Source: Typha latifolia (Eukaryota > Streptophyta > Magnoliopsida > Poales > Typhaceae). Taken from it: a stretch of 64,000 bases of DNA. The first letter of the stretch is position 1; each line of letters opens with the position of its first letter. The notes under the pieces are model-generated. The model saw only the letters and a list, made by a program, of their open reading frames with translations, did not search any database and was not told where the DNA came from. The position numbers and the translations under genes are program-made. Location: contig CM034104.1 of NCBI GenBank assembly GCA_019914945.1, forward strand, positions 5,520,501 through 5,584,500, written 5' to 3'. This document shows, piece by piece, positions 9,797-20,650 of this stretch.

Positions 9797-11728
9797 GTGA
9801 AGGAAATCCAATCATTTTTGGGTCATGCGGGTTTTTACCGACGATTTATTAAGGATTTCAGTAAGATATCATGACCTTTATGTAATTTACTGGTTAAGGA
9901 TTCTCAATTTGTTTTTAATGAAGAATGTCTTAAGGCTTTTCAATGGTTAAAAACTGAATTAACTTCTGCTCCTATCATTCAACCACCAAATTGGGATGGG
10001 CCTTTTGAGAATATGTGTGATGCATCTGACTATGCAATTGGAGCGGTTTTAGGACAACGGGTTAATAGGTTACCACATGTGATCTATTATGCTAATAAAA
10101 CCCTAAATGATGCACAACTAAATTATTCCACTACTCAGAAAGAGTTGCTAGCAGTTGTGTTTGCTTTAGACAAATTTAGATCCTATCTCTTAGGGTCTAA
10201 AATCATCATCTATTCTGATCATGCAGCACTTAAGTACCTTATCTAAAAAGGATGCTAAAGCTCGTTTAATTTGTTGGATTCTATTGCTACAAGAATTTGA
10301 TCTTGAAATTAGGGACAAGAAAGGTTTTGAAAATGTTATCGCAAATCACTTATCTAGGCTTATCCTAGAATCATCTTATGAATCCAAACCAATATCTGAA
10401 TCTTTTCCTGATGAGCAGCTAATGAGTGCTTCTCAGCTACCATGGTATGCTGATATTATTAACTATCTTGCTACTAGTCAAATGCCACTGTATTGGACCA
10501 AGCAAGATAAGTCTAAATTTTTAGCTGAGGTCAAGTTCTTTTTCTGGGATGACCCATACTTGTTAAAGTGTTGCCCAGATCAAATCATTTGGAGATGTGT
10601 GTCTGATGATGATTTTTATAAAATCATTTCTTTTTGTCATGATCAAGCCTATGGGGGTCATTTTAGCTCTAAAAAGGCTACTGCAAAATTTTTGCAATGT
10701 TGGTGTTATTGGTCCTCCATCTTTCGTGATGTTCATGAGTATTGCAAAGTTTGTGAGAGATGTCAAAGACTAGGGAGTATTTCAAAGAGGAACATGATTC
10801 CGCTCAATCCGATTTTAATTGTTGAAACTTTTGATGTCTGGGGTATAGATTTCATGGGACCATTTCCAAATTCTATTGGTTATGAGTACATTCTTGTTGC
10901 TGTAGATTATGTTTCAAAATGGGTTGAAGCCATAGCTTATAGAACAAATGATCACAAAGTTGTAATCAAATTTTTGAAAAACAATATTTTTGCTCGTTTT
11001 GGTACGCCACGTGCCATTATAAGCGATGGGGGGAAATATTTTTGCGATCAAGTTTTTAAAAGACTTATGCTTAAATATTCTATCATGCATAAGGTTGCCA
11101 CTCCCTATCACCCCCAAACTAGCAGCCAGGTCGAGATATCCAATAGAGAGATCAAAAGAATTTTGGAGAAGACGGTTAACCCCACTAGAAAAGATTAGTC
11201 CTTAAGACTTAGTGATGCATTGTGGGTATATCAGACTGCATTTAAAACTCCTATTCCCCATATCAAATTGTGTTTGGTAAGACTTGTCACCCTTTTGCAG
11301 AGTTAGAACATCGAGCTTATTGGGCAATTATGCAACTCAATTTTAATCTTGATAAGGCAGGTGCTCATAGGAAATTACAATTGAATGAGCTAGAGGAAAT
11401 TAGAAATGATGCTTATGACTATGCTAAAAGCTATAAGAATAAAATAAAATAATATGATGATAAACACATTTTGAGAAAATTATTTAGTCTTGGTCAGAAA
11501 GTCCTACTTTATAGTTCGCGTTTACATCTTTTTCCTAGACAATTGAGAAGTAAGTGGACGGGCCCTTTTACTATACGCATTGTCTATCCTTATGGAGCTA
11601 TCGAGATTGAAAACCCTAAAAATGGTGAGGTATTTAAGGTGAATGGTCAAAGGCTTAAACCATTTTTAGAATTGCGCAATCGAGAAGTGGAAGAAGCACT
11701 TCTAGATGATCCTAATTATCAAGGGTGA
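9797..11728 (+). pseudogene. G4-1 pol remnant: RT end, RNase H, integrase
   Basis: The reading begins inside RT (QSFLGHAGFYRRFIKDF, about 9805-9860), then RNase H (CDASDYAIGAVLGQ near 10016; KELLAVVFALDKFR near 10140; SDHAALKYL near 10215). Integrase follows with the zinc-binding region (GGHFSSKKA...C..C, about 10650-10770), the catalytic triad in GIDFMGPFP (about 10846), IISDGGKYF (about 11017) and [10 protein letters not shown] (about 11130), and a C-terminal domain ending near 11728 ([23 protein letters not shown]). Stops near 9868, 10243 and 11197 and a frame change near 11265 break the frame. All three catalytic acids of integrase survive. Confidence 0.85.
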
Positions 11729-13225
11729 TCTCTATATCTGCTAGAGATTGTTTTTGTACATTGTTATTTGACTTTTTATTTTTATTATTATATGTACAAC
11801 ATTTGACAGGGGGGGGGGGGGGTTGAAATTTCATATTTTTTCTTTTTAGTTATTTGTAGTTATGTTTTGTTTTTCAATATTTTTTTATGTGTTTTTGCTC
11901 CTTAGAATATGTAGTGGTATTTAGCAAAGTCAATTTGGTTAGAAAGCGAGGATCAAACACAAAGTGATGTTTTGATTAAGCGAAGCATAAATCCTATTTT
12001 CTTCATTCTATTTTTATACACATATTTAAAAAAAACTAATAGGACATGTGTTTTAGTGATGCAATCCTCAGAATGTAGTCTTGTTACCAATATGTTTCTG
12101 AAATAAATGCGAGGATCAGTAAAATATCTGGTATTCTTAGTAATTCTCGATCTATCGTCATAGAGTTTCATGCTAATTATTCAGGAGAAATTTTCAAACC
12201 ACATGTAGGTTAAATGTATAATATGCTACTGATAAATATATCAAGTTGATTGAAATGAAAAAAAAGGTATAATTGATGTTAGAGCAATAGTCTCTCTACT
12301 GAGTAATCAGGCCTTCGCGTAACCACTCGGAAAGTGTTTTGCGTCAAAAGGCAGAGTTATCATCTCTAATTCATGGTTGTTAGTTGTATACTGCCTTTTT
12401 GGTTCGAGGTGTGATGCCTAAGGGGTGCCTCATCACCTAGTGGCAAAATTCACTGGCAGAATCCTCGCTACAAGGACATCTAGAAAGCAAGATAACACTA
12501 GCAGCGCTCAACCATGAAATTCCAAGTTAAGTTAATAAGAAAATTAAGATCGTAATAAAGCATATTATACATATATACCCTGGTGTTTCAGTGTGATTCA
12601 AATCTGGATCTATCTCTTTGTGTTTAATTGCAGCATGCTTTTCTATTATGATTTTAGGAAAATGAATTATTTTAATAAGGTTAGAATGTATATTAATGCT
12701 AAATAAGAAGATAATTAGATACCTTGCCTATATTTTTGAGATTGATTGACTCTAGCTATGTCCGCTTTGTGAAAATTTACTAGTATTTACCTGTGTATAT
12801 TCTTAGTATGAGGTCTTGAGGGTAATTGCAAAGTTTGAGATTTGCTAATCTGAGTGGATGTAATTGTCAGTATTCCTAGGTTGATTTTGCTAAATGTTGT
12901 TACATAACCAATAAGGAGCAAAATTTTAGGTGATTTTATTGTTTTCTTTTCAAGATTTTTTAATTACTTGAGTCTTGTATTTTCTTTCTTTTATTTTGTT
13001 TAATTGACTTAATGAATTTTGTGGGTAAATTCACTGCAAACCCTCACGAGACACAACTCGTCCACCAGTGGAAGGTATGGGTTTAAAGGCTTGTTGCATA
13101 TGCTAAATGCAATCGCGAAGCCTGCGAAAGTGAGTTAGAATTTTATTTTATTTTATTTTATTTTCTAAATTCTTCGTTCTTCTGTTTTGCTCGAGGACTA
13201 GCAAAAATCTTGGTTTGGGGATATT
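11729..13225 (+). other. Untranslated 3' region of G4-1 with polypurine tract
   Basis: No frame of note lies between the end of pol and the 3' LTR. Landmarks are an uninterrupted run of 14 G (11809-11822), a (TTTTA)n tract (13141-13164), and a terminal polypurine-like sequence TTGGTTTGGGG (13210-13220) preceded by CTCGAGGACTAGCAAA, a context typical of Athila/Tat elements. Confidence 0.65.
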
Positions 13226-14305
13226 TGTTAAATTCATAATTATAATATTTATTATGCCCAAATTATTAAATGTTAATATTTTATTTTAACTAATTAATGT
13301 ATTTTAGTTATATGTAGACCGTTGATCAATTAAATCTCATTTAATCATTAAAAATGGTCAAATTTGGGCTCAAACCAGAATTATGCTTAGTCACTACTAA
13401 CTAACTAAATCTACCTCTAATCTTTCAAGTCATGCTTAAGTCAAACCATGATCTACTAATCACTTTCTTCCTTATATAAATCAGAATGAGTCAAAATTCC
13501 TTATTTTTTTTAACAAGCAACAGATTTTCAGCAATCAAATCTCTATCAAGTTGCACAATTTTAGTAAGAAATCTTCACCTAATGCAGCATATTTTCATCT
13601 CCAATTCAAACAAAATTTCAGCAATAATTGCAGCAGTAAACAAATTTCAAATTTCTATTTGAGCAGCAATTCCAACCAAGCAAATTACCTACCTAATATG
13701 ACAGATTTCTAACATATTTCATGCATATATTTAGCAGATTTCAAACACAATCACAGTAGATTTCCAGCCGATTTAGAGTAGATTTTTATGCTCCAAGAAG
13801 TCTATAAATAGAGGGGTTGAGAGCTAGAGAAAAATATCTTTTCTTGTATATTTTCTATTAAGTTTTATTTTTTTTGAGGAGTTGTAGTTTAAAATTCAAC
13901 ATTCAAACTTGTAATTGTTTCAATTCAATTGGCAACAATAGAACACATTTGAAGAAATTTTAATCTTTGTAAGTAAAAAAAGTTCATATTCTGATCTTCT
14001 TTTAGCATAATCTCTTGTTTATGGATTTGGATTTTGTTTTTGAAAAAAGTATTCTGCAATTCTCTAGTGCTAAATCTCATATTTATTTTTCATTCAAGTT
14101 GTGTTATTAACTACTAAAATAAATTTCTAATTTTCTTAAGGTTGAGGATAAAGCTTGTTGATAACATATTTATTTTATTCTAAATCTCTTATGTGTTCTT
14201 AATTGCTAAATAGGTTCTTCTTTCTTCTACTTTAAATTTGTTGTTTAGAATTTAGATATTAGTTGTTTTTCTTAAAAAAGATACATATAATGATTTAAAA
14301 TTCTT
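13226..14305 (+). repeat. 3' LTR of G4-1
   Basis: It begins TGTTAAATTCATAA right after the polypurine tract. A TATA box TCTATAAATAG lies at about 13801. The sequence is AT-rich throughout. The 3' end is not certain because no partner LTR or target-site duplication is visible. Confidence 0.65.
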
Positions 14306-14309
14306 ACTC

Positions 14310-14561
14310 CATATTTAAATGCAATCTAACGGCTACGGTAAAAGATAAGGATAAAAATAATAATTTGGCTAAACTTAGATTCCTTTAATTATTATCAACA
14401 CATGTCTACTCTTATTTATAAGAGTAAAAATCCCTCGTGGATCAGATCTACATGCGGATTATCCGATTTATTTAAAATTTAAAATAATAAGGTAAAGCTA
14501 AGTAACTAACTTGACTTGACTCGACTTGACTCGACTTAACACATGTGGTCAGATCGTAACA
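14310..14561 (-). repeat. 3' LTR of G3-1, truncated
   Basis: The minus sense starts TGTTACGATCTGACCACATG and matches the first ~250 bp of the LTR at 18856-19332 (shared TTACTTAGCTTTA, TTGATAATAATT and GTAGCCGTTAGAT words). It is lost near 14310 where the Athila LTR abuts. Confidence 0.7.
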
Positions 14562-14579
14562 ATCAGCACTCTTCCAAGT

Positions 14580-15230
14580 CAAAGGGTACAAAGCAGTGCG
14601 AGATAATCTATCGGTTAGGCTAAGCCGTCGGTGCAGGTTGAGTCACGACAGATGCTGTCTCTAGTGTGTCGTGGGCTTAGGCCATCTTTCTTCTCTCCTC
14701 CTTGTGGATTTGGTTCAACTAATCCAACTTGGACTCCATCAGAACAGCTAAGGAGAAGGCCTCATTACTAGTGAGCCTCAAAGCCTTGACCTAAGTCTAA
14801 ATGTCAAGTTTGAGCCCACTAATAAAGGTACTCTTTAGGGCCGAGTCAGACCAATAAGTGACTCGATTGCATATCCGCTCGAACTCCTCCTGGTAAGCTC
14901 AAACTGTTGTTGACTAAGTCAGCTTAGTCAACATGGCCTGAAAGTCCTCGTACTTGGTAGGACCGAATCGAGCACAAATCGCATCCGCAAAGTCCTACCA
15001 AGACTCGAATTGTCGAGTCCACTCAACCGACAGGTATCACCTAATCACCATGCCCTCCAAGTGGAATGAGGCTAGCAGGACCTTCTGGTGTTTGGGTGTG
15101 CCATGGTACGTGAAAAACTGCTCTGCTAGATAGGTCCAATCTAGCGAGTCTCCTCTAGAGAATTTTGGTAAATCAAGCTTGACGGTCTGAGCTTGGATCC
15201 CAAAATGTGGCCTGTCATCGCGAGCCAAGT
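14580..15230 (-). pseudogene. G3-1 gag (broken)
   Basis: The minus strand gives the retrotransposon gag core: VKLDLPKFSRGDSLDWTYLAEQFF (shown split here as LDLPKFSRGDSLDW then YLAEQFF, about 15180-15105), ASFHLEG, then, after a stop, ARFGPTKYEDF (about 14965), YQEEFERICNRV, STFISGL (about 14835) and LAVLMESKL (about 14740). Several stops interrupt it. It ends just before the LTR at 14561, so protease and pol are absent. The N-terminal leader (15231-15658) holds an acidic EHEYEPEDEWWNDP segment and a short telomere-like CCTAACCCTAACCC word (15488-15501). Confidence 0.75.
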
Positions 15231-15658
15231 GACCTCATGGTCGAGGTTGGTCACGTGGGTTATAGCCCCATGGGTTTGGCTCATGTCGTACCGGGCTGTA
15301 CACGGGTTCGGCTCAGTCTAATGACGCAGGCCCGTCGGGTCATTCCACCATTCATCCTCAGGCTCGTACTCATGCTCCAGGTCATGTTCATGGGTTCCAA
15401 ACTGGTTCACACGAGGTGATCGAATCGATTCGCAAAAATTTGGCCTGCCTTAGAAATCGTGTAGCTCATCACCTTCATGCAAATAACCTAACCCTAACCC
15501 TAGGACTGAATTTAGAATTTGCCTAGGGGTGCCGCCACAGGTTGCATAGGGGGTAGCGGTGGCTGGGTTCAGTCATGGGTCACCGGCAGTCGACCCCTAG
15601 CTAGTCCTCACGGTGACGAGCAGCGGTGGAAACTAATTATCGAGCTTGGGCTCGAGTT

Positions 15659-16501
15659 TGATACACTTAGTTGGGATCTTTTCTTATTGCATTAGGTGTT
15701 ATTTTTATTAAAATAAAATTTTTGTAGGTCGCATTCGAATGCCCTTGTGAACGCCTTGTGAACGCCCACGTTCGAATGCCTTGTGAATGCCCACGTTCGA
15801 ACGCCTTGTGAACGCCTTATCAATGCCCGTGTTCGAACGCCTGTGTCGTGTTTGCAAATCCAGAGAAGGGGCTTTTTGAGTGCGTTCGAACGCGATCAGG
15901 CGCGTTCGAACGTGATCGACGGGATACCTCTAAAATTGGGGCTTCATATTATTTTAAGACTTGTTGGCTAACCTCTATAAATATGTGGATGGCAACCAAC
16001 TTCATTATGCTATTGGATTATTGAATTTTTACCTCCTATCTCCTCTCTAGACTTCTCCTTCTTCCCTCTTCACCATCCTTCCGTATCTACCATTGGCAAG
16101 GTTTCTCCTCGCTTCTAATCTCTCTCGACTGTCGAGCCACTCCTCTTCTTTGGAATCTCGACCACTTCGTTCCCCTTGTCTACTTCCCCTAATCACTTTA
16201 ACAATCCACCCTCATCTCCGTACCCATCCATATCCCTAACATCCACTTCACCCGTCACCACCACCATCACCCATATTATTCCATATTTTAGTCCCTTATA
16301 CAATTCGAATCTGCGAAATGTGTAAATACAAATGTTGTAGATCAGGAAGATATGGATCCAACCCAATTTGTTTCGTAATTTTATAACTACCGGAGAATAT
16401 CTGACGAATATTTTCCCATAGTTGTGCGGACTGGTTCCGGTAATAAATTCAGATCTTAAGGAATTGTTCAGTAGTCGATCTTTTGATTCCAGATTCTATC
16501 A
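15659..16501 (+). repeat. 5' LTR of G1-2 (843 bp)
   Basis: It starts TGATACACTTAG and ends TTCTATCA. It contains an array of TTCGAA palindromes alternating with GTGAACGCC words (15730-15915), a TATA box (TATAAATA, 15976-15983), a conserved GTGGATGGCA block just downstream and CT-rich U5-like sequence. Confidence 0.85.
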
Positions 16502-16523
16502 ATTTTGTATCTGACCTCTCATT

Positions 16524-16618
16524 TGGTATCAGAGCCTATCATTTATTTCCAGATCCTATCAAATTAGTATCAGAGCCTATCAAATTGGTATCAGAGTCTG
16601 TCAAATTGGTATCAAAGC
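16524..16618 (+). other. Reiterated primer binding sites of G1-2
   Basis: Four primer-site-like words occur in tandem about 20-40 bp apart: TGGTATCAGAGCC (16524, exact), TAGTATCAGAGCC (about 16565), TGGTATCAGAGTC (about 16587) and TGGTATCAAAGCA (about 16607). Each is linked to a CTATCA or CTGTCA word, the sequence that ends the LTR. A fifth degenerate unit (TTCCAGATCCTATCA) lies at about 16547. Confidence 0.85.
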
Positions 16619-16641
16619 AGGCGAACCTCAAACCTCCATTA

Positions 16642-17940
16642 ATGGTTGAAACAAGGAAGATGACATCAACAAGGAGACCTTTAGAGAGTACACCGACAAG
16701 GGAGGACTCAATGCACGATGATCCTAACCGTGAGGCCGATTCCTTTGGAGAGACGACGGCAGAACTGAGTCAACCAACATCTATGGGTTCGAATATGAAT
16801 GAACTTAGGGGCATGTTCCAAACATTGTTGCATAGACTTGACAACATGGAAAAGGATCATAATGAATTTAAGGAATATGTCGTGAATCGATTGGGTTCAT
16901 CATCTCCTTGACGACGAACGGAGTTTTAAGAAGGACTAGCGATGGGACCCCATAGAACTGATACCCTACAAGTCTAGGTGCGTCATATGAGTGTCAATGA
17001 TCCCCTCCTACCTATGCCTTCACATCATCCCCCACCTCCGTTACAAAACCCGAGATCGGCGGTAGTAGAACCCGAGAGGCGTGTAGCACCGGTGCGCATT
17101 ATCAATGAGGAGGATTGGCACTATGACGATGAGGTTGATCCCTATGAAGATGGTAATGGACGTACTCGAGGATTTAGAGAAGGTGATCAACATGCACAAA
17201 AGTTTAAACCTGAACAAAGGATCTTTTGCAAACCTGACAACATTATTCAAGGGAGAACCGCATGCTTGGATTTTCTAAAATTTCAAGGCGGTGATCCAAC
17301 GGATTAGGTGTTTCAAGTTGAACAATATTTTGATTGTCAAGGTACAGCAGAAGATGTAAAAGTCCAGATGGCAAGCTTTCACCTCCACGTAACGGCATTG
17401 CATTAGTATATATCGGTTATTCATGATGGTGGATTTCCTAGATGGGCTAATTTTTATAGGAGGATTACACACATATTTGGGATAACGACATATGAAGATT
17501 ACACGTAGATTTGGTTCAAAGGACTACCATATTGGAGTACCAAGCTGAGTTTGAAAGAGTTAGTAGTCGTTGTGAGCCACTGTGGCCCGAACGTATATTG
17601 ATGAGTATATTTATTCAGGGATGTGAGAGGATATACAAGCTGATGTTTCTGCTCTATGTCCTACTACTCTTGAGGAGGCCTTTGAGAAGGCCATTAGGAT
17701 GGAACAAAACCATAGGGCTTTAAGGATGGCAGCGAAAAATAATTGGGGCAACCGAGATGGGCGGTTTGCACCTAGAATGCCGGCTGGAAATTCTGTGGTT
17801 TCAAAAACAGCGGCTGCGACTATTGGATCACGATCACCTTTGAGACCTTCTTTCGATGTTAGAGGAGGCACAAGACCCCCCATTCGAACTCTCACACCTG
17901 CCTAGGTGGAGGAGCGAAGAGTGAAGAGCCTTTGCTTTTA
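16642..17940 (+). pseudogene. G1-2 gag (broken)
   Basis: The start ATG at 16642 gives MVETRKMTSTRRP, then a helical segment (RGMFQTLLHRLDNMEKDH), a stop at 16911, an acidic linker (EEDWHYDDEVDPYEDG, near 17115), the gag core (FLKFQGGDPTD near 17275; MASFHLH near 17368; FGITTYEDY near 17480; YQAEFERVSSRCEPLWPER near 17530) and a basic region (MEQNHRALRMAAKNNWGNR, near 17699). Stops and frameshifts near 17308, 17400, 17510 and 17640 break it. It is the best guide to gag layout in this family. Confidence 0.8.
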
Positions 17941-18630
17941 ATGTGATGAGCGTTTTACCCCCAGTCATCGATGTTCTAAACCGATCGGGAGTGTGATGCT
18001 TATTGATGGTCCTGAGGAGGATGATGAGATTGATGATGATAGAGAGTGTCCAGAGGAGACCCCATGAGGAGGACGTTGAGGAAGATATCCAAGCTGAAAT
18101 ATCGATGCATGCATATTTAGGTACTTTCGCGGCGAGGACGTTACGAGTAGATGGACTTGTTAGAAAGCATTATGTGCACATCCTCATCAATTCGGGGAGT
18201 ACACACAAATTTCTAGATGAGAGGCTAGTTAGGAGATTGGGCTTGGATACCGAACTGACTACGGGGTTTTACGTTGCTATTATAGACGGCACGAAGCTTA
18301 GGGTAGAGAGCTTGTGTCGCCTAGTCGGTATACGAGTGTAAAGACACGACATCATTGTGGACTTGTATCCGTTGGCGTTGTGAGGAGCGGACATTGTCCT
18401 TGGTACTCAATTGTTACAAAGTTTGGGACCCGTCACATTTGATTTTCGGAGCATGTGGATGAAATATAAACAAGGAAACAAAGATGTGTGGCTTGATGTT
18501 GTTCGAACTTTGTTGATTCCTGCGATGCAGCCTATGGTGGGGCTGCTTGGTGCATATGATTTGGCCTATCTTTTTCAGTTTGGACTAGCAGGAGTCGAGC
18601 CTCAAATGAGTTCAGGTACTACTGTTTAAT
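17941..18630 (+). pseudogene. G1-2 aspartic protease region (broken)
   Basis: A zinc-knuckle-like CDERFTPSHRCSKPIGS is followed by the retropepsin domain: LINSGSTHKFLDERLVRRLGL (given here as INSGSTHKF then DERLVRRLGL, near 18186-18250), IIDGTKLRVESL, DLYPLAL, GADIVLGTQLLQSLGPVTFDF. The catalytic DT/SG motif reads NSG: the aspartate is replaced by asparagine, so the enzyme would be inactive. The region ends at about 18630, where LTR sequence begins. Confidence 0.75.
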
Positions 18631-18735
18631 TTTCTAACTACAGGAGAATATCTGACGAATAGTTTCCACTATTGCGCGGACTAATTCTTGAAGGAATAGT
18701 TGCATAGCTTATCTTTGGTTCTAGAGCTTATTAGG
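18631..18735 (+). repeat. 3' LTR remnant of G1-2
   Basis: It matches the end of G1 LTRs (AATTTTCTAACTAC...GGAGAATATCTGACGAATA, TTGCGCGGACT, TCTTTGGTTCTAGAGC). The junction with the protease region shares a TAATTT word, consistent with a deletion between short direct matches. Confidence 0.75.
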
Positions 18736-18842
18736 GACACCGGAGATACTCCCACATGAATGGGGATGAGTTCCTAACCTCGATGGTTGCTCCTTCCTTG
18801 TTCGTCTTGGATCGCATGTTAACCATCGTCCGAGGAATATTA

Positions 18843-18854
18843 GCTCTGATACTA
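18843..18854 (-). other. Primer binding site of G3-1
   Basis: The minus strand reads TAGTATCAGAGC, one base from the initiator-tRNA-Met complement, directly after the LTR end at 18856. The leader beyond it (to 18736) opens with a short frame starting MRSKTNKEGATIEV. Confidence 0.7.
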
Positions 18855-18855
18855 A

Positions 18856-19332
18856 TGTTACGAAGCTTATCTAGAATGATTCGTCCGTAGAATGATCTTG
18901 AGATTTTGAGGGTAATAATCTTGGAAGTCCTAGATCTAATGGCTTTGGAATGAAGTCAATAAGAGATTTAGAAGGAAAGTTATGGTTAAAATAGTGGAGC
19001 AAGGTTGAAGTAGGGCAAAATAGTAATTAACCAATGTTGCGGCGATTGTCGGACGGCCGTAAGATAGGCTAGCTGGTGGTGGTGAAAGGTGATTATGTTT
19101 TGAAAGATCGGGATGCTTCTATGACTATAATCTACTCCTAGAAAGATAAAGGCGATCTAACGACTACGGTAAAAGATAAAGACGAAAATAATAACTTGGC
19201 TAAACTCATATTCCTTCAATTATTATCAACACATGGGGATTATCCAATTTATTTAAAATTCAAAATAATAAGATAAAGCTAAGTAACTAACTTGACTTGA
19301 CTCAACTTAACCTATATGGTCAGATCGCAACA
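18856..19332 (-). repeat. 5' LTR of G3-1 (477 bp)
   Basis: The plus-strand ends are TGTTACGAAGC and GATCGCAACA. In element sense it starts TGTTGCGATCTGACC and ends AAGCTTCGTAACA. The first half matches the 3' LTR at 14310-14561, and the whole matches, more weakly, the LTR at 60578-61089. Confidence 0.75.
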
Positions 19333-19770
19333 TAAGGGTACCTAAATAGGCGCTAGGGTTAGGGGTGCATGATGTGATGATTATGATTGCTGATATGCGA
19401 TATCTTGTGGCCCATGTTCAAGGTGAGTTGAGTCTAGAGCGCACAAACAATCAGACACCTGCCTAGGGCATGTGTGTGGCAAGTTACCATCATGTGATTT
19501 CTATCAACTGGTGGGGTTCCCAATCTGGATGGATATCGATATACCTTTAGCATATGGTAGGATATAATTATAATTGAGATACCCTTTATGGATGACAAGG
19601 TATGCTTTGAGCCTATGGGTAGGATGATAAGATCGAGTATCGGATGTTGACCGTGCACGGTAATCTAGTATGAAGATTTTATACCGAGATAATGGTGATG
19701 ATTGTGATATTAAGAATTACATATGATTCTATTATCATTTGATATATATATATATAATTATCAAGTAGTT
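19333..19770. other. Spacer left of G1-3
   Basis: No gene is seen. An (AT)n tract lies just before the G1-3 insertion (19741-19758). The composition resembles the spacer at 30668-31173 on the other side of G1-3, with which it was presumably continuous. Confidence 0.4.
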
Positions 19771-20650
19771 TGATACACTTTGTTAGAGTCTTTTCTTATT
19801 GCATTAGTTGTTTATTTTCATTAGAATAAAATTCCTGTAAGTCACGTTTGAACGCTGAAGGAGTCCAATTCGAACTCCCTTGCGAACGCCTATATCTTGT
19901 TCGCAAAAATAGGGAATGCAAAATATGTGTTCGAACGTGGTTGGGCGCGTTTGAACGCCGCGTTCGAATGCCTACATCGCATTCGCACATACAGAGAACG
20001 CCTTTTGTGCGTTCGAACGCGATCGAGCGCATTCGAACATGATCGGCAGGAATTCTCTAGACTTAGGGTTACTTATTGTTATTAGGACTTATTGGCTAGC
20101 CTCTATAAATATGTGGATGGCAGCCAAATTCAGAATGGGATTGGAATATTAGTTTCTTGCCTCTCTATCTTCTATCTACCCTAATCTCCCTCCTCCCTCT
20201 TCACCAATCTACCACCTCTACCGTTGGCAAGGTTTCTCCTAACTTCTAATCTCCCTCATCTGTCGAGTCCTCCCTCTTCTTTGGGATCTCGACCACTTCT
20301 TTCCCTTCGTCTTTATCCCTTAAACAACACTACCCATCCACCCGCATCTCCACTATCATCCATAACCCTAACTTCCACTCCACCAATCACCACCACCACC
20401 ATCCGCACTAAATCGTATTTTCGTCCTAGTTTCAGTCTGAATCTATGAAGGGTATAAATACAAAAAAAACATAGATCAGGGAGTTACGGATCGATTCCAC
20501 TTGGTTTTGTAATTTTATAAATAAGTGAGAATAATTGGTGAATATTTTCCCTCAGTTGTGCGGACTGCTTCTTGCAATAAATTCATATCTTAAGGGAATT
20601 GTTCCATAATCTCTCAGTGGTATCAAAGCCTATCAGTTGGTACCTTAGAA
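19771..20650 (+). repeat. 5' LTR of G1-3
   Basis: It starts TGATACACTTTG. It contains TTCGAA palindromes (19845-20045), a TATA box (TATAAATATG near 20104), GTGGATGGCA, and a 3' end with an embedded primer-site word TGGTATCAAAGCC (20618-20630). The exact end is uncertain because a deletion has joined the LTR end (TTAGAAC) to gag, removing the true primer site and the gag start. Confidence 0.75.

Larger units (their letters stand above)
9797..14305 (+). mobile_element. G4-1: 5'-truncated Athila-like Ty3/gypsy element
   Basis: It contains the C-terminal part of reverse transcriptase, RNase H, integrase, a long untranslated 3' region, a polypurine tract and a 3' LTR. 5' LTR, gag, protease and the RT core are absent. 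The wording of the integrase ([16 protein letters not shown]) and the NGQRLKPF end are, as I know the family, Athila-like. No env-like frame is found in the 1.5-kb region downstream of pol. The right boundary is approximate, because the LTR end merges with the G3-1 LTR remnant near 14305. Confidence 0.8.
15659..18735 (+). mobile_element. G1-2: Ty3/gypsy with gag-protease only, inserted in G3-1
   Basis: Order: 5' LTR (15659-16501), a cluster of primer-site copies (16524-16618), gag, protease, then a direct jump at about 18630 into the last ~105 bp of a 3' LTR (18631-18735). RT, RNase H and integrase are deleted. No target-site duplication is visible, as expected when the 3' LTR is truncated. 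The flanks on both sides are minus-strand G3 leader sequence. Confidence 0.85.
14310..19332 (-). mobile_element. G3-1: gag-only Ty3/gypsy element split by G1-2
   Basis: In minus order: LTR (19332-18856), primer site (18843-18854), start of a leader/gag (18855-18736), the foreign G1-2 insertion (18735-15659), rest of leader and gag (15658-14580), then a truncated 3' LTR (14561 to about 14310). The two halves have the same orientation and their combined order is that of one element, so I treat them as one. Gag passes into the LTR with no pol domains between. Homology of the leader to G3-2 (GTGAACCAGTTT...ATGAACATGACC) supports the family call. Confidence 0.65.

Noticed and set aside
15488..15501. 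Telomere-like CCTAACCCTAACCC word
   Set aside because: Only two units, in a degraded gypsy leader; too short for an interstitial telomere tract.
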